A stretch of 23,012 nucleotides of DNA from Candidatus Symbiothrix sp. (GCA_031270925.1 JAISWY010000350.1:1-23012), one strand, 5' to 3'; shown: positions 13,145 through 22,049, counted from the stretch's first letter. A program made the numbers and translations. Notes: generated from the letters alone by a model not told the origin.

Positions 13145-14116
13145 TCAGGACAAAAATTTAAATTTCACTAAATAAACTAATACTAAAATAAGGGAAATAG
13201 CGATAGCGGCAACGCTTTCAAATTGCGGAAATTTGAAATGAACGGCAATGATTACACCGCCAATCAGCAGCTGGATTGCTGCATAAAGGAAAGAAACAAG
13301 TTGATGAGATAAGTGTTTTTCATTGGCAAGGATTTGATAGAAATGCAAGCGGTGTGGTTTGAAAATATTTTGTTTGAGACATAAGCGATGTAGAATTGTG
13401 AAAACCGTATCCACACCGTAAACAGCAAGGAACATTATCCAGATGATGGAATTGGTTTTAAGCATCAGTTGCAGGAGCGATGTTACTATCCAGAATGAGA
13501 TGGCCATGCTGCCGATGTCGCCGGCGAAGCATTTGGCTTTCTTTCTGAAATTGAAAAACAGGAAAACAATACAGGCGATTATCGCAAAATTGATGAAATC
13601 CGGCTCCGTGAACAAGTATTTCCGGTTTATGTATTGTAAGGAAATTAAGATTGCAAGACTATACAGACCGGTTATTCCATTGATACCGTCCATGAAATTG
13701 TAGGCGTTGAGGATACCCACGAAGAAAATGTAAGCAATGAGGATTAAGTACCAAGGCAAAGTTGAATAGAGGTTTAGCCCGTAGAAAACCAGTGAGATAG
13801 AGAGAAAATGAATGATTATTCGTATTTTGTTTGGTAATGATTTTATATCATCCCAAAAACTGACGATAGAAAGCATGGTCAGACCGGAGAAGAAAGAGAC
13901 TATGGGGACGGTAGGGATGGGAACAGACGAGACGGTAAGGGCAATAATAAAATACAGGAGAGCCGCTAACCAGAAGACAATGCCGCCGCCGCGTATTGTG
14001 ATGTAATTGTGCGAACTGCGGGTATTGGGTTTGTCGATGATGTTGTATTTGTCGGCTATCTTGAAATAAACCAACTCGCAGACAAAAAGGATAATTGTTA
14101 TTATCGCGTAAATCAT
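13145..14116 (-). CDS. Polyprenyl-phosphate sugar-1-phosphate transferase (WecA/WbpL-like)
   Basis: This integral membrane enzyme transfers a sugar-1-phosphate, probably an N-acetylhexosamine type, from a UDP-sugar to undecaprenyl phosphate, the first step in building a surface polysaccharide repeat unit. The 323 residues contain about ten hydrophobic segments. Conserved cytoplasmic motifs are visible: Asp89-Asp90 (SFWDDIKSLP), NAYNFMDGINGITG (137-150), FAGDIGSMA (197-205) and the HRLHFYQ loop (255-261). Length fits the WecA/MraY family, and the HR-x-HFYQ loop favours WbpL/WecA over MraY. It overlaps the epimerase gene by four bases and is the last gene of the cluster's transcript; amylase reads the same way downstream under its own promoter. 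The exact sugar is unknown. Confidence 0.9.
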   Translation of the reverse strand: MIYAIITIILFVCELVYFKIADKYNIIDKPNTRSSHNYITIRGGGIVFWLAALLYFIIALTVSSVPIPTVPIVSFFSGLTMLSIVSFWDDIKSLPNKIRIIIHFLSISLVFYGLNLYSTLPWYLILIAYIFFVGILNAYNFMDGINGITGLYSLAILISLQYINRKYLFTEPDFINFAIIACIVFLFFNFRKKAKCFAGDIGSMAISFWIVTSLLQLMLKTNSIIWIMFLAVYGVDTVFTILHRLCLKQNIFKPHRLHFYQILANEKHLSHQLVSFLYAAIQLLIGGVIIAVHFKFPQFESVAAIAISLILVLVYLVKFKFLS

Positions 14117-15087
14117 TGGTTTTTAAAACTTTTAATTGTTTTTTCAAAACTTGATTTGGCCGGTATCGGCATTTTTTCTATTTGCAGAGCTTTTTTGATT
14201 TTTTCATTACAAACAACATAGTTTTCGGTTAATTTGCGTAATCGTTCGCTATTGAGAGGCAAATGAAGGACTGTTCCGAGTTTGGCGGCGAAATTCATCA
14301 ATTTGGGCGAAAGTTTCCAGATTCTGCTCTTTTTGCCTAAAATTGATACAATCAATTCGATTAATTCGTTGGTCGATAATGTTTCGTCGTCAGAAACATT
14401 GTAAATTCCCGGTTGAATATCTTTTTCGAGCAGATTTTTCACAACGAACGCAATATTGTCAATTGAAGTGAAAGAACGTCGATTTTCAAATGCGCCGAGT
14501 GGATAGGGGATGCCACGCTTGACGAAATTGTAGAGCAGATTAAGATTTCCCTTGTTGCCGGGGCCGTGAATCATTGCTGGACGTAGGATGTAAATGGTTT
14601 TTAATTGCGAGTGGAGAATTGAAAATTGAGAATGGATGTAGTTTTCGGCGGCGATTTTACTTTCGCCGTAAGGACCGACAGGTTGAGAAATGACATCTTC
14701 GGTCAGGAAATTGCCGATTACAGTTTCGGCAGCGGCTTTTACGGTACTGAAAAAGATGAATTTCGTTGCGCTTGTGTGCAGGAAATAATCGAATATCTTT
14801 TGGGTTAAGCCTAAATTTATGTCGAAATATTCCTGTCGTAACAAGGAGGTATCACCCCTTGCCGGTCGTCGGGTATCGTGCGCCTTGCCTGCGAGGTGGA
14901 CAACGGCGTCAATGCACGGTGAAAACGTTGCACGCAAGGTTTTTACATCGTTCCATGAAAATGTTTTGACAATACCTGCTTTTTTGGGAAAAACGATATC
15001 CAAACCGTAGATGCTATGGTCGTTTTTCAATGCTTCGACGAGATTGGAGCCAACAAAGCCGTGTATGCCCGTAATTAAAAGATTCAT
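14113..15087 (-). CDS. NAD-dependent nucleotide-sugar epimerase/dehydratase
   Basis: This extended short-chain dehydrogenase has 324 residues: GIHGFVGSN (7-15) binds NAD, Ser114 and Tyr140-x3-Lys144 (PYGESK) are the catalytic set, and LRPAMIHGPGNKGN and RRSFTSIDN mark the sugar-binding part. It resembles GalE/WbpV-like 4-epimerases that pair with a WecA-type transferase, which overlaps it by four bases downstream. It probably makes the UDP-sugar used as the first residue of the polysaccharide. Residues 151-162 (IHSQFSILHSQL) are encoded by an AT-rich repeat unit and look like an in-frame insertion. The precise substrate cannot be told. Confidence 0.9.
   Translation of the reverse strand: MNLLITGIHGFVGSNLVEALKNDHSIYGLDIVFPKKAGIVKTFSWNDVKTLRATFSPCIDAVVHLAGKAHDTRRPARGDTSLLRQEYFDINLGLTQKIFDYFLHTSATKFIFFSTVKAAAETVIGNFLTEDVISQPVGPYGESKIAAENYIHSQFSILHSQLKTIYILRPAMIHGPGNKGNLNLLYNFVKRGIPYPLGAFENRRSFTSIDNIAFVVKNLLEKDIQPGIYNVSDDETLSTNELIELIVSILGKKSRIWKLSPKLMNFAAKLGTVLHLPLNSERLRKLTENYVVCNEKIKKALQIEKMPIPAKSSFEKTIKSFKNQ
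14604..14634. repeat. AT-rich short repeat in frame inside the epimerase gene
   Basis: On the plus strand the units gagtGGAGAATT, GAAAATT and GAGAAT follow each other. Such TTGAAAATT/GAGAATT strings are common between genes in Bacteroidetes; here one lies inside a coding region without breaking the frame. A similar stretch occurs at 15670-15702. Confidence 0.5.
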
Positions 15088-15851
15088 TTATTCTTTGTAA
15101 AAATCAATTCAAAAACTTTGATAAAATACTTCAATGATAAGATAAAAAGATTGGTATAAATTCCGTTTTCGCGACAGGCGCGGACGATTTCCCGATTCAA
15201 TAGCAAATTACTTTTCCATGATTTTGTACTTTTGCCGCCCGTCCTCATTTTAATAATGTCGAAAGCGAGGTAACGATGCGAAATTTGATGTTTGTACAAG
15301 AAGCGGATCAATAATTCGTAATCGGCTGCAATATGATAACATGTTTTGTAACAGCCGATTGTGTTAAATAATTTTCTTCGAATGAAGCAGGACGGATGCG
15401 CCGGCATAAATCCGAAACGGAACAATGAGGGTTTAAATTTGGCCGACGAATAATATCGCACTGTCTTTGTCAAATCGTCGGGATGGACGAAACGAACATC
15501 GGAATAGCACATATCGGCGCCGGTTTTGCGCAAATAATTGACCATTGTTTCGATGGAACCGGGGTAATTATAGAAATCATCGGCATTCAGTATCGCGACA
15601 AAATCTCCGGTAGCCATTCGGATGCCTTTGTTCATGGCGTCATACATACCCTTGTCCGGTTCTTTGACGAGTTGAAAATTGAAAGTTGTGAGTTGAAAAT
15701 TGTTTTTGATAATGTCGAGCGTTCCATCTGTCGAACCACCGTCAATAATGATATATTCAATATCACGGTAAGTCTGCGTCAAAACCGACTCAATGGTGGT
15801 TGCAATCGTCTTTTCGCTGTTGTAGCAGACAGTAATGATGGAGATTTTCAT
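15084..15851 (-). CDS. Family 2 glycosyltransferase (WcaA-like)
   Basis: This 255-residue GT-A fold transferase adds one sugar to the growing polysaccharide unit at the inner membrane face. It starts MKISIITVCYN, shows TIESVLTQTYRDIEYIIIDG, and has the nucleotide-sugar and metal site around LNADDF (88-93), followed by GFMPAHPSCFIRR, a pattern of this subgroup. Residues 51-62 (NFQLTTFNFQLV) are encoded by an AT-rich repeat and replace what is normally a short variable loop. The stop overlaps the epimerase start by four bases. A 108-base gap separates it from the upstream glycosyltransferase. Donor and linkage are unknown. Confidence 0.92.
   Translation of the reverse strand: MKISIITVCYNSEKTIATTIESVLTQTYRDIEYIIIDGGSTDGTLDIIKNNFQLTTFNFQLVKEPDKGMYDAMNKGIRMATGDFVAILNADDFYNYPGSIETMVNYLRKTGADMCYSDVRFVHPDDLTKTVRYYSSAKFKPSLFRFGFMPAHPSCFIRRKLFNTIGCYKTCYHIAADYELLIRFLYKHQISHRYLAFDIIKMRTGGKSTKSWKSNLLLNREIVRACRENGIYTNLFILSLKYFIKVFELIFTKNK
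15670..15702. repeat. AT-rich short repeat in frame inside a glycosyltransferase gene
   Basis: The plus strand reads GTTGAAAATT, GAAAGTTGTG, AGTTGAAAATT in succession, encoding the duplicated FQL of the WcaA-like enzyme. It belongs to the same repeat type as 14604-14634. Confidence 0.55.
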
Positions 15852-15959
15852 AAGATTTGCAAATCGATAGGTAGGAATATTCCTGATAAATCAAACATAT
15901 ATAAACTTGCGCAATATTCAGCGGAATGTGGTAAAAGAAATTGCATTCAATGGTTGAAT

Positions 15960-16796
15960 CTACCACAAGGCAATTCCTTTTTCTTTCATTTTCAATTCTT
16001 TAACTTTAAGTACGATAAAATATTCATAAATACCGATTAAAAAAGAATAAGTCAGACCGGGTTTTCCATCCAAAAATCCTCGACTGACAAAATACATGTG
16101 TATAAATCGAAAAAAAGGACGTAAGGGCAATCTGAAAGATAGTTTTTTCAGCATATTCCTTCTTTCAATCGTATCTTTGGAAAATAGACCTGCTATCTTA
16201 AAATCTCCATTGATAAGTGATTTTATCGTTTCTTCGGCTTCATAACTACTATATTTATTATGTCTTTCAATCCAATCGAAATAGCCTTTACTGAAAAAAT
16301 AATGTTCGAATTTGTTTTTAAGATAACCCGCTTTTCCATTAAACGTTGCAACCGGATTTGCTCCTCTATCCCATTCGATGTATGCAGGTTTCCACAGTCG
16401 AGCGATCCAAGCTTGCTCCCCTCCGCAATGTTTCAACCATTTTCCCATAAAATAGTTTTCACGTCGAGCAAAAAACACGACTTCTTCCGTGTCGGGATTG
16501 GAACAGATTTTTTGGATTTCTTCGGCTAAAGATGGTGGAGTTACTTCGTCTGCATCCACATACCAAACCCAATCATACTTAAAATCAATGTTTTTTACCG
16601 CCCAATTTTGATTGTTTGCCCGGCCATCGTATTTGCGTTGAAAAAAACGACATCCATATTGCTTTGCAATTACTTCGGTTCTATCGCAGCTAATAGAATC
16701 AAGAACAACTATATCGTCACTCCATTTCAAGCTGTCAAAACATCTTGGAAGATTTTTTTCTTCGTTCAATGTTTGTATAAAAATAGATACGCACAT
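15960..16796 (-). CDS. Family 2 glycosyltransferase (WaaE/KdtX-like)
   Basis: This 278-residue GT-A enzyme has the pattern of the WaaE/KdtX group: SIFIQTLNEEKNLPRCFDSL, the segment WSDDIVVLDSISCDRT, then GRANNQNWAVKN and the metal site VDADE (80-84). The motif GGEQAWIARLWK and the histidine-aromatic stretch FEHYFFSKG are also seen in that group. The C-terminal 60 residues include two hydrophobic helices (FIHMYFVSRGF, YSFLIGIYEYFIVL) that probably touch the membrane. The tail KVKELKMKEKG is encoded by AT-rich repeat-like sequence. It begins two bases after the stop of the beta-propeller-like gene. The sugar it transfers is unknown. Confidence 0.9.
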   Translation of the reverse strand: MCVSIFIQTLNEEKNLPRCFDSLKWSDDIVVLDSISCDRTEVIAKQYGCRFFQRKYDGRANNQNWAVKNIDFKYDWVWYVDADEVTPPSLAEEIQKICSNPDTEEVVFFARRENYFMGKWLKHCGGEQAWIARLWKPAYIEWDRGANPVATFNGKAGYLKNKFEHYFFSKGYFDWIERHNKYSSYEAEETIKSLINGDFKIAGLFSKDTIERRNMLKKLSFRLPLRPFFRFIHMYFVSRGFLDGKPGLTYSFLIGIYEYFIVLKVKELKMKEKGIALW

Positions 16797-16798
16797 CT

Positions 16799-18064
16799 TT
16801 ATTTTGTTATTTCTGAAACATCTATAATATACATACTCCGGCTTCCATTCATTGCAGAATCAATCAAAATTTTGTTTCCCTCGTGATTCGATCGTGGATG
16901 CAAATCAACCCGAATCTCCTTATCCAATTTTTTAGGAGTATAAAATCTGCCTGTTTCGACGAAATCATTGTTGGCCGTGTTAAATAGAAATAGAGGTTGT
17001 TTATTATCCAAGTCGGGATAACCATCTGTTAATATCCACTTTTTATTAAGAGAATAAGTGCAATGACCGTCGCAATACATTATTCCAAAGCCTATCCGTT
17101 CCGAATTATTTGCAGATTCCATATCTTTTATCAAATAAAATGAGTCTCTCATTATCTTTTGCATCAATATTCTGGGTTTTCCTAAAAAATAATAAATCGG
17201 TTTAAGTGTTTTATTCAAGGCAGTCGTTAGACTAAACTTTTTAGGAGTGCCATTCCCTATTAATTTGCGTTTGCCTGCCCACGCCAATATGGTTTCATTA
17301 TCCTTCCAATCGTAATGGCTTATCATACCTTCAAAAAGCAGACGGATGTCTTTCCCTTCCAAATCGGAAGTAAACAAACGGCTTTGAGTAATCCTGTCGT
17401 TTCTTTCATAGCGATGCAGAAAACAAAAACGATTGCTTGACGGATTGAACATGAGATGATTGACATATTGCTTTTTATCGCCAATATATACTTTACTTGT
17501 TTCCGACAATGTTTTTATCGATACAATCAATTTATATGTTTGAGTTGTCAAATCATACAGGAAAATACCATCATTATCGGGAGTATTTACATTCTTGTTC
17601 GTATCAATTATACCGAAAATACCATAATCTATCTTTGTATCATAAAGTCGTCCGTAGTTCAAAGTCAGTATTTTTGTTCCGTCACGGCTTACCGTATAAA
17701 TGGAAGAATCTATTATTGTCTTTTCAAGAGTATCCGCATCAACCATGCAACCCTTAATTGTATTGTTGATTCTTTGATTATAAATAATTTTCTCTTTCCC
17801 ATCATGGGTAATCCATTGAAGTTGAGAGCCTTGTTGCCAATTCCATGCAGATGTGGCATCTATCTTGACGAAAGTATTCGTCAATAAATCAATATATCCA
17901 ACTTCGGCAGTTTCGTTTTCGGGGAAATGGTCTAAAAACGATATTCGATGAGCCAATATTTTATCTTCCGCCTTATTCCACGGGCATCTATCGTAATATC
18001 CGAAAAAATATTGATAGCCGTCGTCCGGAGTAATTTTACTGATTGGGCAGTCTGTTTTTTTCAT
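16799..18064 (-). CDS. Predicted beta-propeller-like protein of the polysaccharide cluster
   Basis: This 421-residue protein has no catalytic motif I recognise. It shows repeated beta-strand blocks of the WD40/TolB or oligogalacturonate-lyase-like type: YSVSRDGTKILTLNYGRL, QYVNHLMFNPSSNRFCFLHR, GIMYCDGHCTYSLNKKWILTDGYPD and a final HPRSNHEGNKILIDS. The His-x-x-Ser-Asn-His segment and the repeated aspartates could bind metal. It starts KKTDCPISKITPDDGYQYFFGYYDRCPW without a signal peptide, suggesting a cytoplasmic location. Proteins of this kind occur in Bacteroidetes exopolysaccharide clusters between glycosyltransferases. It overlaps the acetyltransferase gene by 29 bases. It could be a glycan-binding protein or an unusual lyase; the role is open. 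Confidence 0.75.
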   Translation of the reverse strand: MKKTDCPISKITPDDGYQYFFGYYDRCPWNKAEDKILAHRISFLDHFPENETAEVGYIDLLTNTFVKIDATSAWNWQQGSQLQWITHDGKEKIIYNQRINNTIKGCMVDADTLEKTIIDSSIYTVSRDGTKILTLNYGRLYDTKIDYGIFGIIDTNKNVNTPDNDGIFLYDLTTQTYKLIVSIKTLSETSKVYIGDKKQYVNHLMFNPSSNRFCFLHRYERNDRITQSRLFTSDLEGKDIRLLFEGMISHYDWKDNETILAWAGKRKLIGNGTPKKFSLTTALNKTLKPIYYFLGKPRILMQKIMRDSFYLIKDMESANNSERIGFGIMYCDGHCTYSLNKKWILTDGYPDLDNKQPLFLFNTANNDFVETGRFYTPKKLDKEIRVDLHPRSNHEGNKILIDSAMNGSRSMYIIDVSEITK

Positions 18065-18632
18065 TGCTTTTATCTTTAATGATTTTTCTCTCCTTTATTG
18101 GTTTCGCCGGATTTCCTACACAGATCGTCCAAGCCGGCGAATTTTTATATATACTTGAACGCGCGCCAATTACACAACCTTCGCCAATAGTAACGCCTTG
18201 TCCAACAAAGACGTCGGCTGCAACCCAAGCATTGTTTTCAATTGTAATAGGCTCAGCATACAGCGTAAAATTAGCATCTTCATAATCATGCGTTGCCGTG
18301 CATAAACAGGCATATTGCGACACCGTAGCTTGTTTTCCAATTTTAACCGGAGCGGTAGAATAAACGATTGCATAAGGGCCAAGCGTTGCATAATCGTCCA
18401 TCTCCAAATTCCAAGGCATAGTAATAATTGCTTGAGGAGATATTCGAGCTTTTATTGATACTTTGGCGCCAAATATCCTTAATATGAATATTCTGTACTT
18501 ATGAAAAGGATTCGGAGAATACCTAAACAATATATTATACACACAAGACCATAATATCCGCCACATTTTGATTTTAAGCGTGTGGGGACTTTTCTTTTTG
18601 GAAATATCTATTTGTTTTTTAGGCACCTGCAT
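18036..18632 (-). CDS. Hexapeptide-repeat acyltransferase (WcaF-like)
   Basis: This 198-residue left-handed beta-helix enzyme probably O-acetylates a sugar of the surface polysaccharide with acetyl-CoA. After a basic N-terminus and a short hydrophobic segment (WRILWSCVYNILF), hexapeptide repeats run from about residue 57 to 170 (ISPQAIITMP, IGKQATVSQYACL, ENNAWVAADVFVGQGVTIGEGCVIGARSSIYK). The conserved catalytic His115 lies in TATHDYED, as in WcaF and related enzymes, and the end VGNPAKPIKER is the family signature. The start could also be the Met at residue 23. It overlaps the following gene by 29 bases. A degenerate ATPase fragment lies upstream. Confidence 0.9.
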   Translation of the reverse strand: MQVPKKQIDISKKKSPHTLKIKMWRILWSCVYNILFRYSPNPFHKYRIFILRIFGAKVSIKARISPQAIITMPWNLEMDDYATLGPYAIVYSTAPVKIGKQATVSQYACLCTATHDYEDANFTLYAEPITIENNAWVAADVFVGQGVTIGEGCVIGARSSIYKNSPAWTICVGNPAKPIKERKIIKDKSNEKNRLPNQ

Positions 18633-18671
18633 TTGCTTTTTGCAAATTTTTAGATGAATAATATCCGGTTT

Positions 18672-18903
18672 TCAGGTATGAGTAATGATAATAATTCCTA
18701 TTTGGTTTCGCGATGCCAGCAATACAAATCGTGTTTGAGCAAAGGGATTCCGTTTGTCTGACAACCGATCGGTTTCAATATAGGTAGCAAGCACTTCGGG
18801 CAAGCCGCCTCTCAACAACAATGGCTTACGTCGTTTGCAATCTTTCCATTCAAGCAGACGGCTGTCTATTTTTCGTTTATAATATTTTATTGGCTCGCGC
18901 TCA
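18672..18903 (-). pseudogene. Remnant of a DUF4143-type AAA ATPase gene
   Basis: The minus-strand frame reads YYKRKIDSRLLEWKDCKRRK and then PLLLRG, which is the N-terminus of the DUF4143 ATPase family just before its Walker A motif. It then jumps directly to GGLPEVLATYIETDRLSDKR, which resembles a motif from the middle of the same family, and to unrelated residues. Walker A and B are missing, so about 200 codons were deleted internally. There is no proper start codon; the frame runs in from the glycosyltransferase gene. It is a dead gene wedged between two functional polysaccharide genes. Confidence 0.65.
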
Positions 18904-20043
18904 TTTATTTTGATTTTCCAATAGATATACATATTCCGGTTTTGCGCCACCGTTCAGCATCCAGTCATATAACCGAATCATTTTTTTAGCGACAACCTCG
19001 ACAGAATAATTATTTTTGACCAATCCCTGTCCGCGTTTACCCATTTCAACACGTTCATTTTCCGGTGTATCAATGGCTTTTTGTATGGTTTCCGCCAAAG
19101 TATCCACATCATTATCCACCCACCAACCGCAATTGTGCGTATTGAGTTCTTCCCAAGGCGTGCCTGTTGAGGCAATCACGGGAATGCCTTTAATCAGGGC
19201 TTCGGGAATAATCATCCCGAAATTTTCAAAATCGCTTGGGACAACCAAATACGACAATGAATTTAAGGTGTTTTCTTTGGCTTTGCCGGTTAAAAATCCC
19301 GTAAATACTACATTTTTCAGATTTAATTTTGCTTGTTCGGCTTTTAGAAAATCCATATATTGCTTGTTGCCATCGCCGATAATTACCAATTCTACATTTG
19401 TTTGATTTAAATTCAATTTGTCCCAAACATATAAAAGGCGTTCAATATTTTTGCGTGGATGGACTCTGCCTAAATATCCGATTTGAAAAGATTTAAAGGT
19501 TTCATGGCCTTTAAAGTCGTGAATCGAAACAGGATTAGGAATAACCGCAATGGGAGATTCTACGCCTAAATTTCTTATATGTTGCATTTCTTCCATGCAG
19601 GTAGCATGAACACAGGCTGCTTTATTCAAATCATTCATTAAAAATAATTTGAGAAAGATTTGCTTTTTCAGTTTGGAAATGGCTAATGCCTGCGGATAAA
19701 GCATACCTCGCGGTGTTATTATGTATGGCTTGTTGCAGTAGCGGGCAAGTTTTGCCGTAATAAAAGTCGGATACGTCCAAACGCCTTGTGCGTGATAAAT
19801 ATCATACGGATTTTTCTGTAAAAATTGCCGGTATTCCGGCGAATAGGAGAAAGGCAGTTTTTTATTCGGCAAAGCAATAATATAATCTTCTTTGGATATA
19901 AACTTATCGTTTGAGGCAGGTTGATAAGTTAATATATCCGTTGTCAAACTCATCTCTCTTATGCCTTTGACAGTATAATAAATGCTTTGTGAGGGACCGC
20001 CGCCACTAATACCAAGATATGAAATGGTGTATAGTATTTTCAT
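18901..20043 (-). CDS. Family 4 glycosyltransferase
   Basis: This 380-residue GT-B enzyme has an N-terminal acceptor domain that opens MKILYTISYLGISGGGPSQS and contains DIYHAQGVW. The C-terminal donor domain has IGYLGRVHPRKNIERLL (188-204), IIGDGN, and the E-x7-E type site in DFENFGMIIPEALIKGIPVIAS. It resembles WcaI/WbuB-like or RfaB-like retaining transferases. Its start overlaps the stop of the upstream glycosyltransferase by four bases. The end is adjacent to the ATPase remnant, and the last residues (PEYVYLLENQNK) may have been altered by that insertion. The donor sugar is unknown. Confidence 0.92.
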   Translation of the reverse strand: MKILYTISYLGISGGGPSQSIYYTVKGIREMSLTTDILTYQPASNDKFISKEDYIIALPNKKLPFSYSPEYRQFLQKNPYDIYHAQGVWTYPTFITAKLARYCNKPYIITPRGMLYPQALAISKLKKQIFLKLFLMNDLNKAACVHATCMEEMQHIRNLGVESPIAVIPNPVSIHDFKGHETFKSFQIGYLGRVHPRKNIERLLYVWDKLNLNQTNVELVIIGDGNKQYMDFLKAEQAKLNLKNVVFTGFLTGKAKENTLNSLSYLVVPSDFENFGMIIPEALIKGIPVIASTGTPWEELNTHNCGWWVDNDVDTLAETIQKAIDTPENERVEMGKRGQGLVKNNYSVEVVAKKMIRLYDWMLNGGAKPEYVYLLENQNK

Positions 20044-21140
20044 AACAAAACATTTTCAAAAACCTTTATTTGATAATCCGGATTAAATTTTAGGTTTACA
20101 ATTTCAAAACAGTTTTCTATTAAATGTTTCGATTTTGGATAATTATTGGAAATCCACAATTTTATGGTATTTGCAAGAGATTCTGCATCAGCAAAATTAA
20201 AAAAATCGCCGGTTTTACCTCTTTCTATTGCCTCAAATTCAGGCATTTGAAGAGGAAAGTTATCATGCGTAATTACAGGACAACCATAAGTCAGAGCGTG
20301 TATAGCCGTAAGACCGACATTACCCGGCGATACACAAACAGTCGAATTATAGTACAAATTACCGATTATATTCTCATCATAACATTCTCCATAAAAACAA
20401 TAAAAATCTGCCAAACCCCATTTTTCTGCTTTCTCTTTTAAATAATCAGCCTCTTGTCCAGCACCTAATAATAAAACATTTATCTTTATTCCTTGACTAT
20501 TTAAGTGCTTATGGGCGTCAATCAATAAATCTATTTTTTTCTTTTTCGTAAGCCGTCCTGTAAAAATAACCACAGGGGCGGTTTCTTGAAAATACTCATT
20601 GCAAATATTGGATGGCCGTAAATTTTTTCTCACTTCCAATTGCAAATTATATGAAAGAGAGTTATATATGACATGTAATTTATCTTTTGAAAAACCTTCT
20701 TCTATCATCAGTTTTTTTGCATAGTCGCCGTACAAAAACAATCCGTTAGATAATCCGAAAAAAATTTTCTTTATTATTATCTTGCTTGTAGTTTCGTTGC
20801 CATACCATCCATGTGTCCATAAATATGTCTTTTTCCCCAACAAACGTGTGAAAATTAAAATCAACCAGTTGGATATACAACGAATATCGCCTGTCAAAAC
20901 ATATTTACGATATGAACTAAATGCCAATTTAACAGATCCTTTTATCCAATTAAAAACCAATATTTTTTTTGTTTGAAATTGTATTGTTTTCTGATGGAAT
21001 GAAGAAATATCCAACTTTTTTATATGACCGTCGTTAATGTTTCCAAAAACAAAATTACAGTCCAACTCATCTTCCATCAAACGATAGATGGCGTATCGGT
21101 AATGTGATGGATAGTTTAATATACAACAAACATTTGCCAT
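20040..21140 (-). CDS. Family 4 glycosyltransferase
   Basis: This 366-residue GT-B enzyme begins MANVCCILNYPSHYRYAIYR. It has the acceptor-domain segment KKTYLWTHGWYGNE, a bridge with VIYNSLSY, and the donor-domain motifs VIFTGRLTKKKKIDLLIDA, LLLGAG and VSPGNVGLTAIHALTYGCPVIT. The usual first Glu of E-x7-E is replaced by Gly-Asn-Val-Gly in this last motif, as in some WbaZ-like members, so specificity may differ. It is more AT-rich than the sulfur genes. It seems to be the first intact gene after the ATPase pseudogene and overlaps the next gene by four bases. Confidence 0.9.
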   Translation of the reverse strand: MANVCCILNYPSHYRYAIYRLMEDELDCNFVFGNINDGHIKKLDISSFHQKTIQFQTKKILVFNWIKGSVKLAFSSYRKYVLTGDIRCISNWLILIFTRLLGKKTYLWTHGWYGNETTSKIIIKKIFFGLSNGLFLYGDYAKKLMIEEGFSKDKLHVIYNSLSYNLQLEVRKNLRPSNICNEYFQETAPVVIFTGRLTKKKKIDLLIDAHKHLNSQGIKINVLLLGAGQEADYLKEKAEKWGLADFYCFYGECYDENIIGNLYYNSTVCVSPGNVGLTAIHALTYGCPVITHDNFPLQMPEFEAIERGKTGDFFNFADAESLANTIKLWISNNYPKSKHLIENCFEIVNLKFNPDYQIKVFENVLL

Positions 21141-21182
21141 TATTAAAACGATTATATTTTCTGAAATATATGGTAAAATTGC

Positions 21183-22049
21183 TTACATATCTTCCATCGA
21201 AAGGCCGATACATTTTATTTCATAGTCATTATATTCGGAATATTTTGACAGGACATATTTGGATTTTTGTTCGAGTATGGCTAAATTGATACGCCGGGGA
21301 TTGCGTTTTACCTCATAAAAATGAATAACTTTCTTCATATCATTCACGGCAATAATATCTATTTCGTTTTCGCCTTTTCGATCTCAATATGACTGTATAT
21401 CAGAAAATTGCTTTGATTCAATCAATTTTTCCTTAAAATATTTTTCAAGAATAATGCCTGAAAAAGTTTTTGATTTCGATGGCGCTACGACATTTGTATA
21501 TAAACCTGAACCAGAAATTGAAAAAACAATTGTCTATTTTGTATTTTACACTTTTACTTCCTTCTTTTGCTCCGAAAGGACGTTTTTTCCTGATAATATC
21601 AAAATCATTTTCCAATCGGTCTAAATGCCCTCCAGCGTGCATATTAAGTGTGCTTTCTATCGTTGCTCTATTTGTTTTTGAAGAGGCTATCAACGAAAGT
21701 ATAGAGAAATAGTTGCCGTATTCGTTTCCAAATTCCTCTATCAGAACATTGCGCCCTTCGTCGATAAAAAAAGAATCGTCAGTAAAAAAATAATCAAACA
21801 TGGCGGACGAAGTTTTGCAACCGTTGTTAACAAGTGCTTCGATTTTAGCTACACCGCCGGTAAGCATATCAAACGCGAGCAAGTCTTCGTTGGTATAATC
21901 CGGATTCAAGTCTGACAAAATTTGTTTAACGACATCTGTTGAAAATGAATAAACAGTCATTTTAGAAGTTAATCATCCATACAGCGGCTCCTTGTAATTC
22001 TCAAATATTTTTTTCATCAGCGAATAAGTTGCGGAAATATTTTGGAAAA
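21183..22049 (-). pseudogene. AAA ATPase of the DUF234 type, disrupted
   Basis: The longest frame, 21445-21960, encodes the middle and DUF234 part of the ATPase (LTGGVAKIEALVNNG, IDEGRNVLIEEFGNEYGNYF, FWFRFIYK). Upstream, LMKKIFENYKEPLYG is interrupted by a TGA before TSKMTVYSF. Downstream, a frameshift near 21450-21465 leads to TFSGIILEKYFKEKLIE; then SY-stop-DRKGENEIDIIAV, where the family has Trp (TGG to TGA); then FYEVKRNPRRINLAIL to the natural stop at 21183. The P-loop half is missing. At least two nonsense changes and one frameshift make it dead. These ATPases are widespread in Bacteroidetes; it is the second ATPase relic in the cluster. Confidence 0.85.

Noticed and set aside
15873..15884. 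Perfect 12-base palindrome AGGAATATTCCT in the gap before a glycosyltransferase gene
   Set aside because: It is a single copy with no -7 box at suitable spacing; a palindrome of this length in AT-rich DNA is weak evidence.
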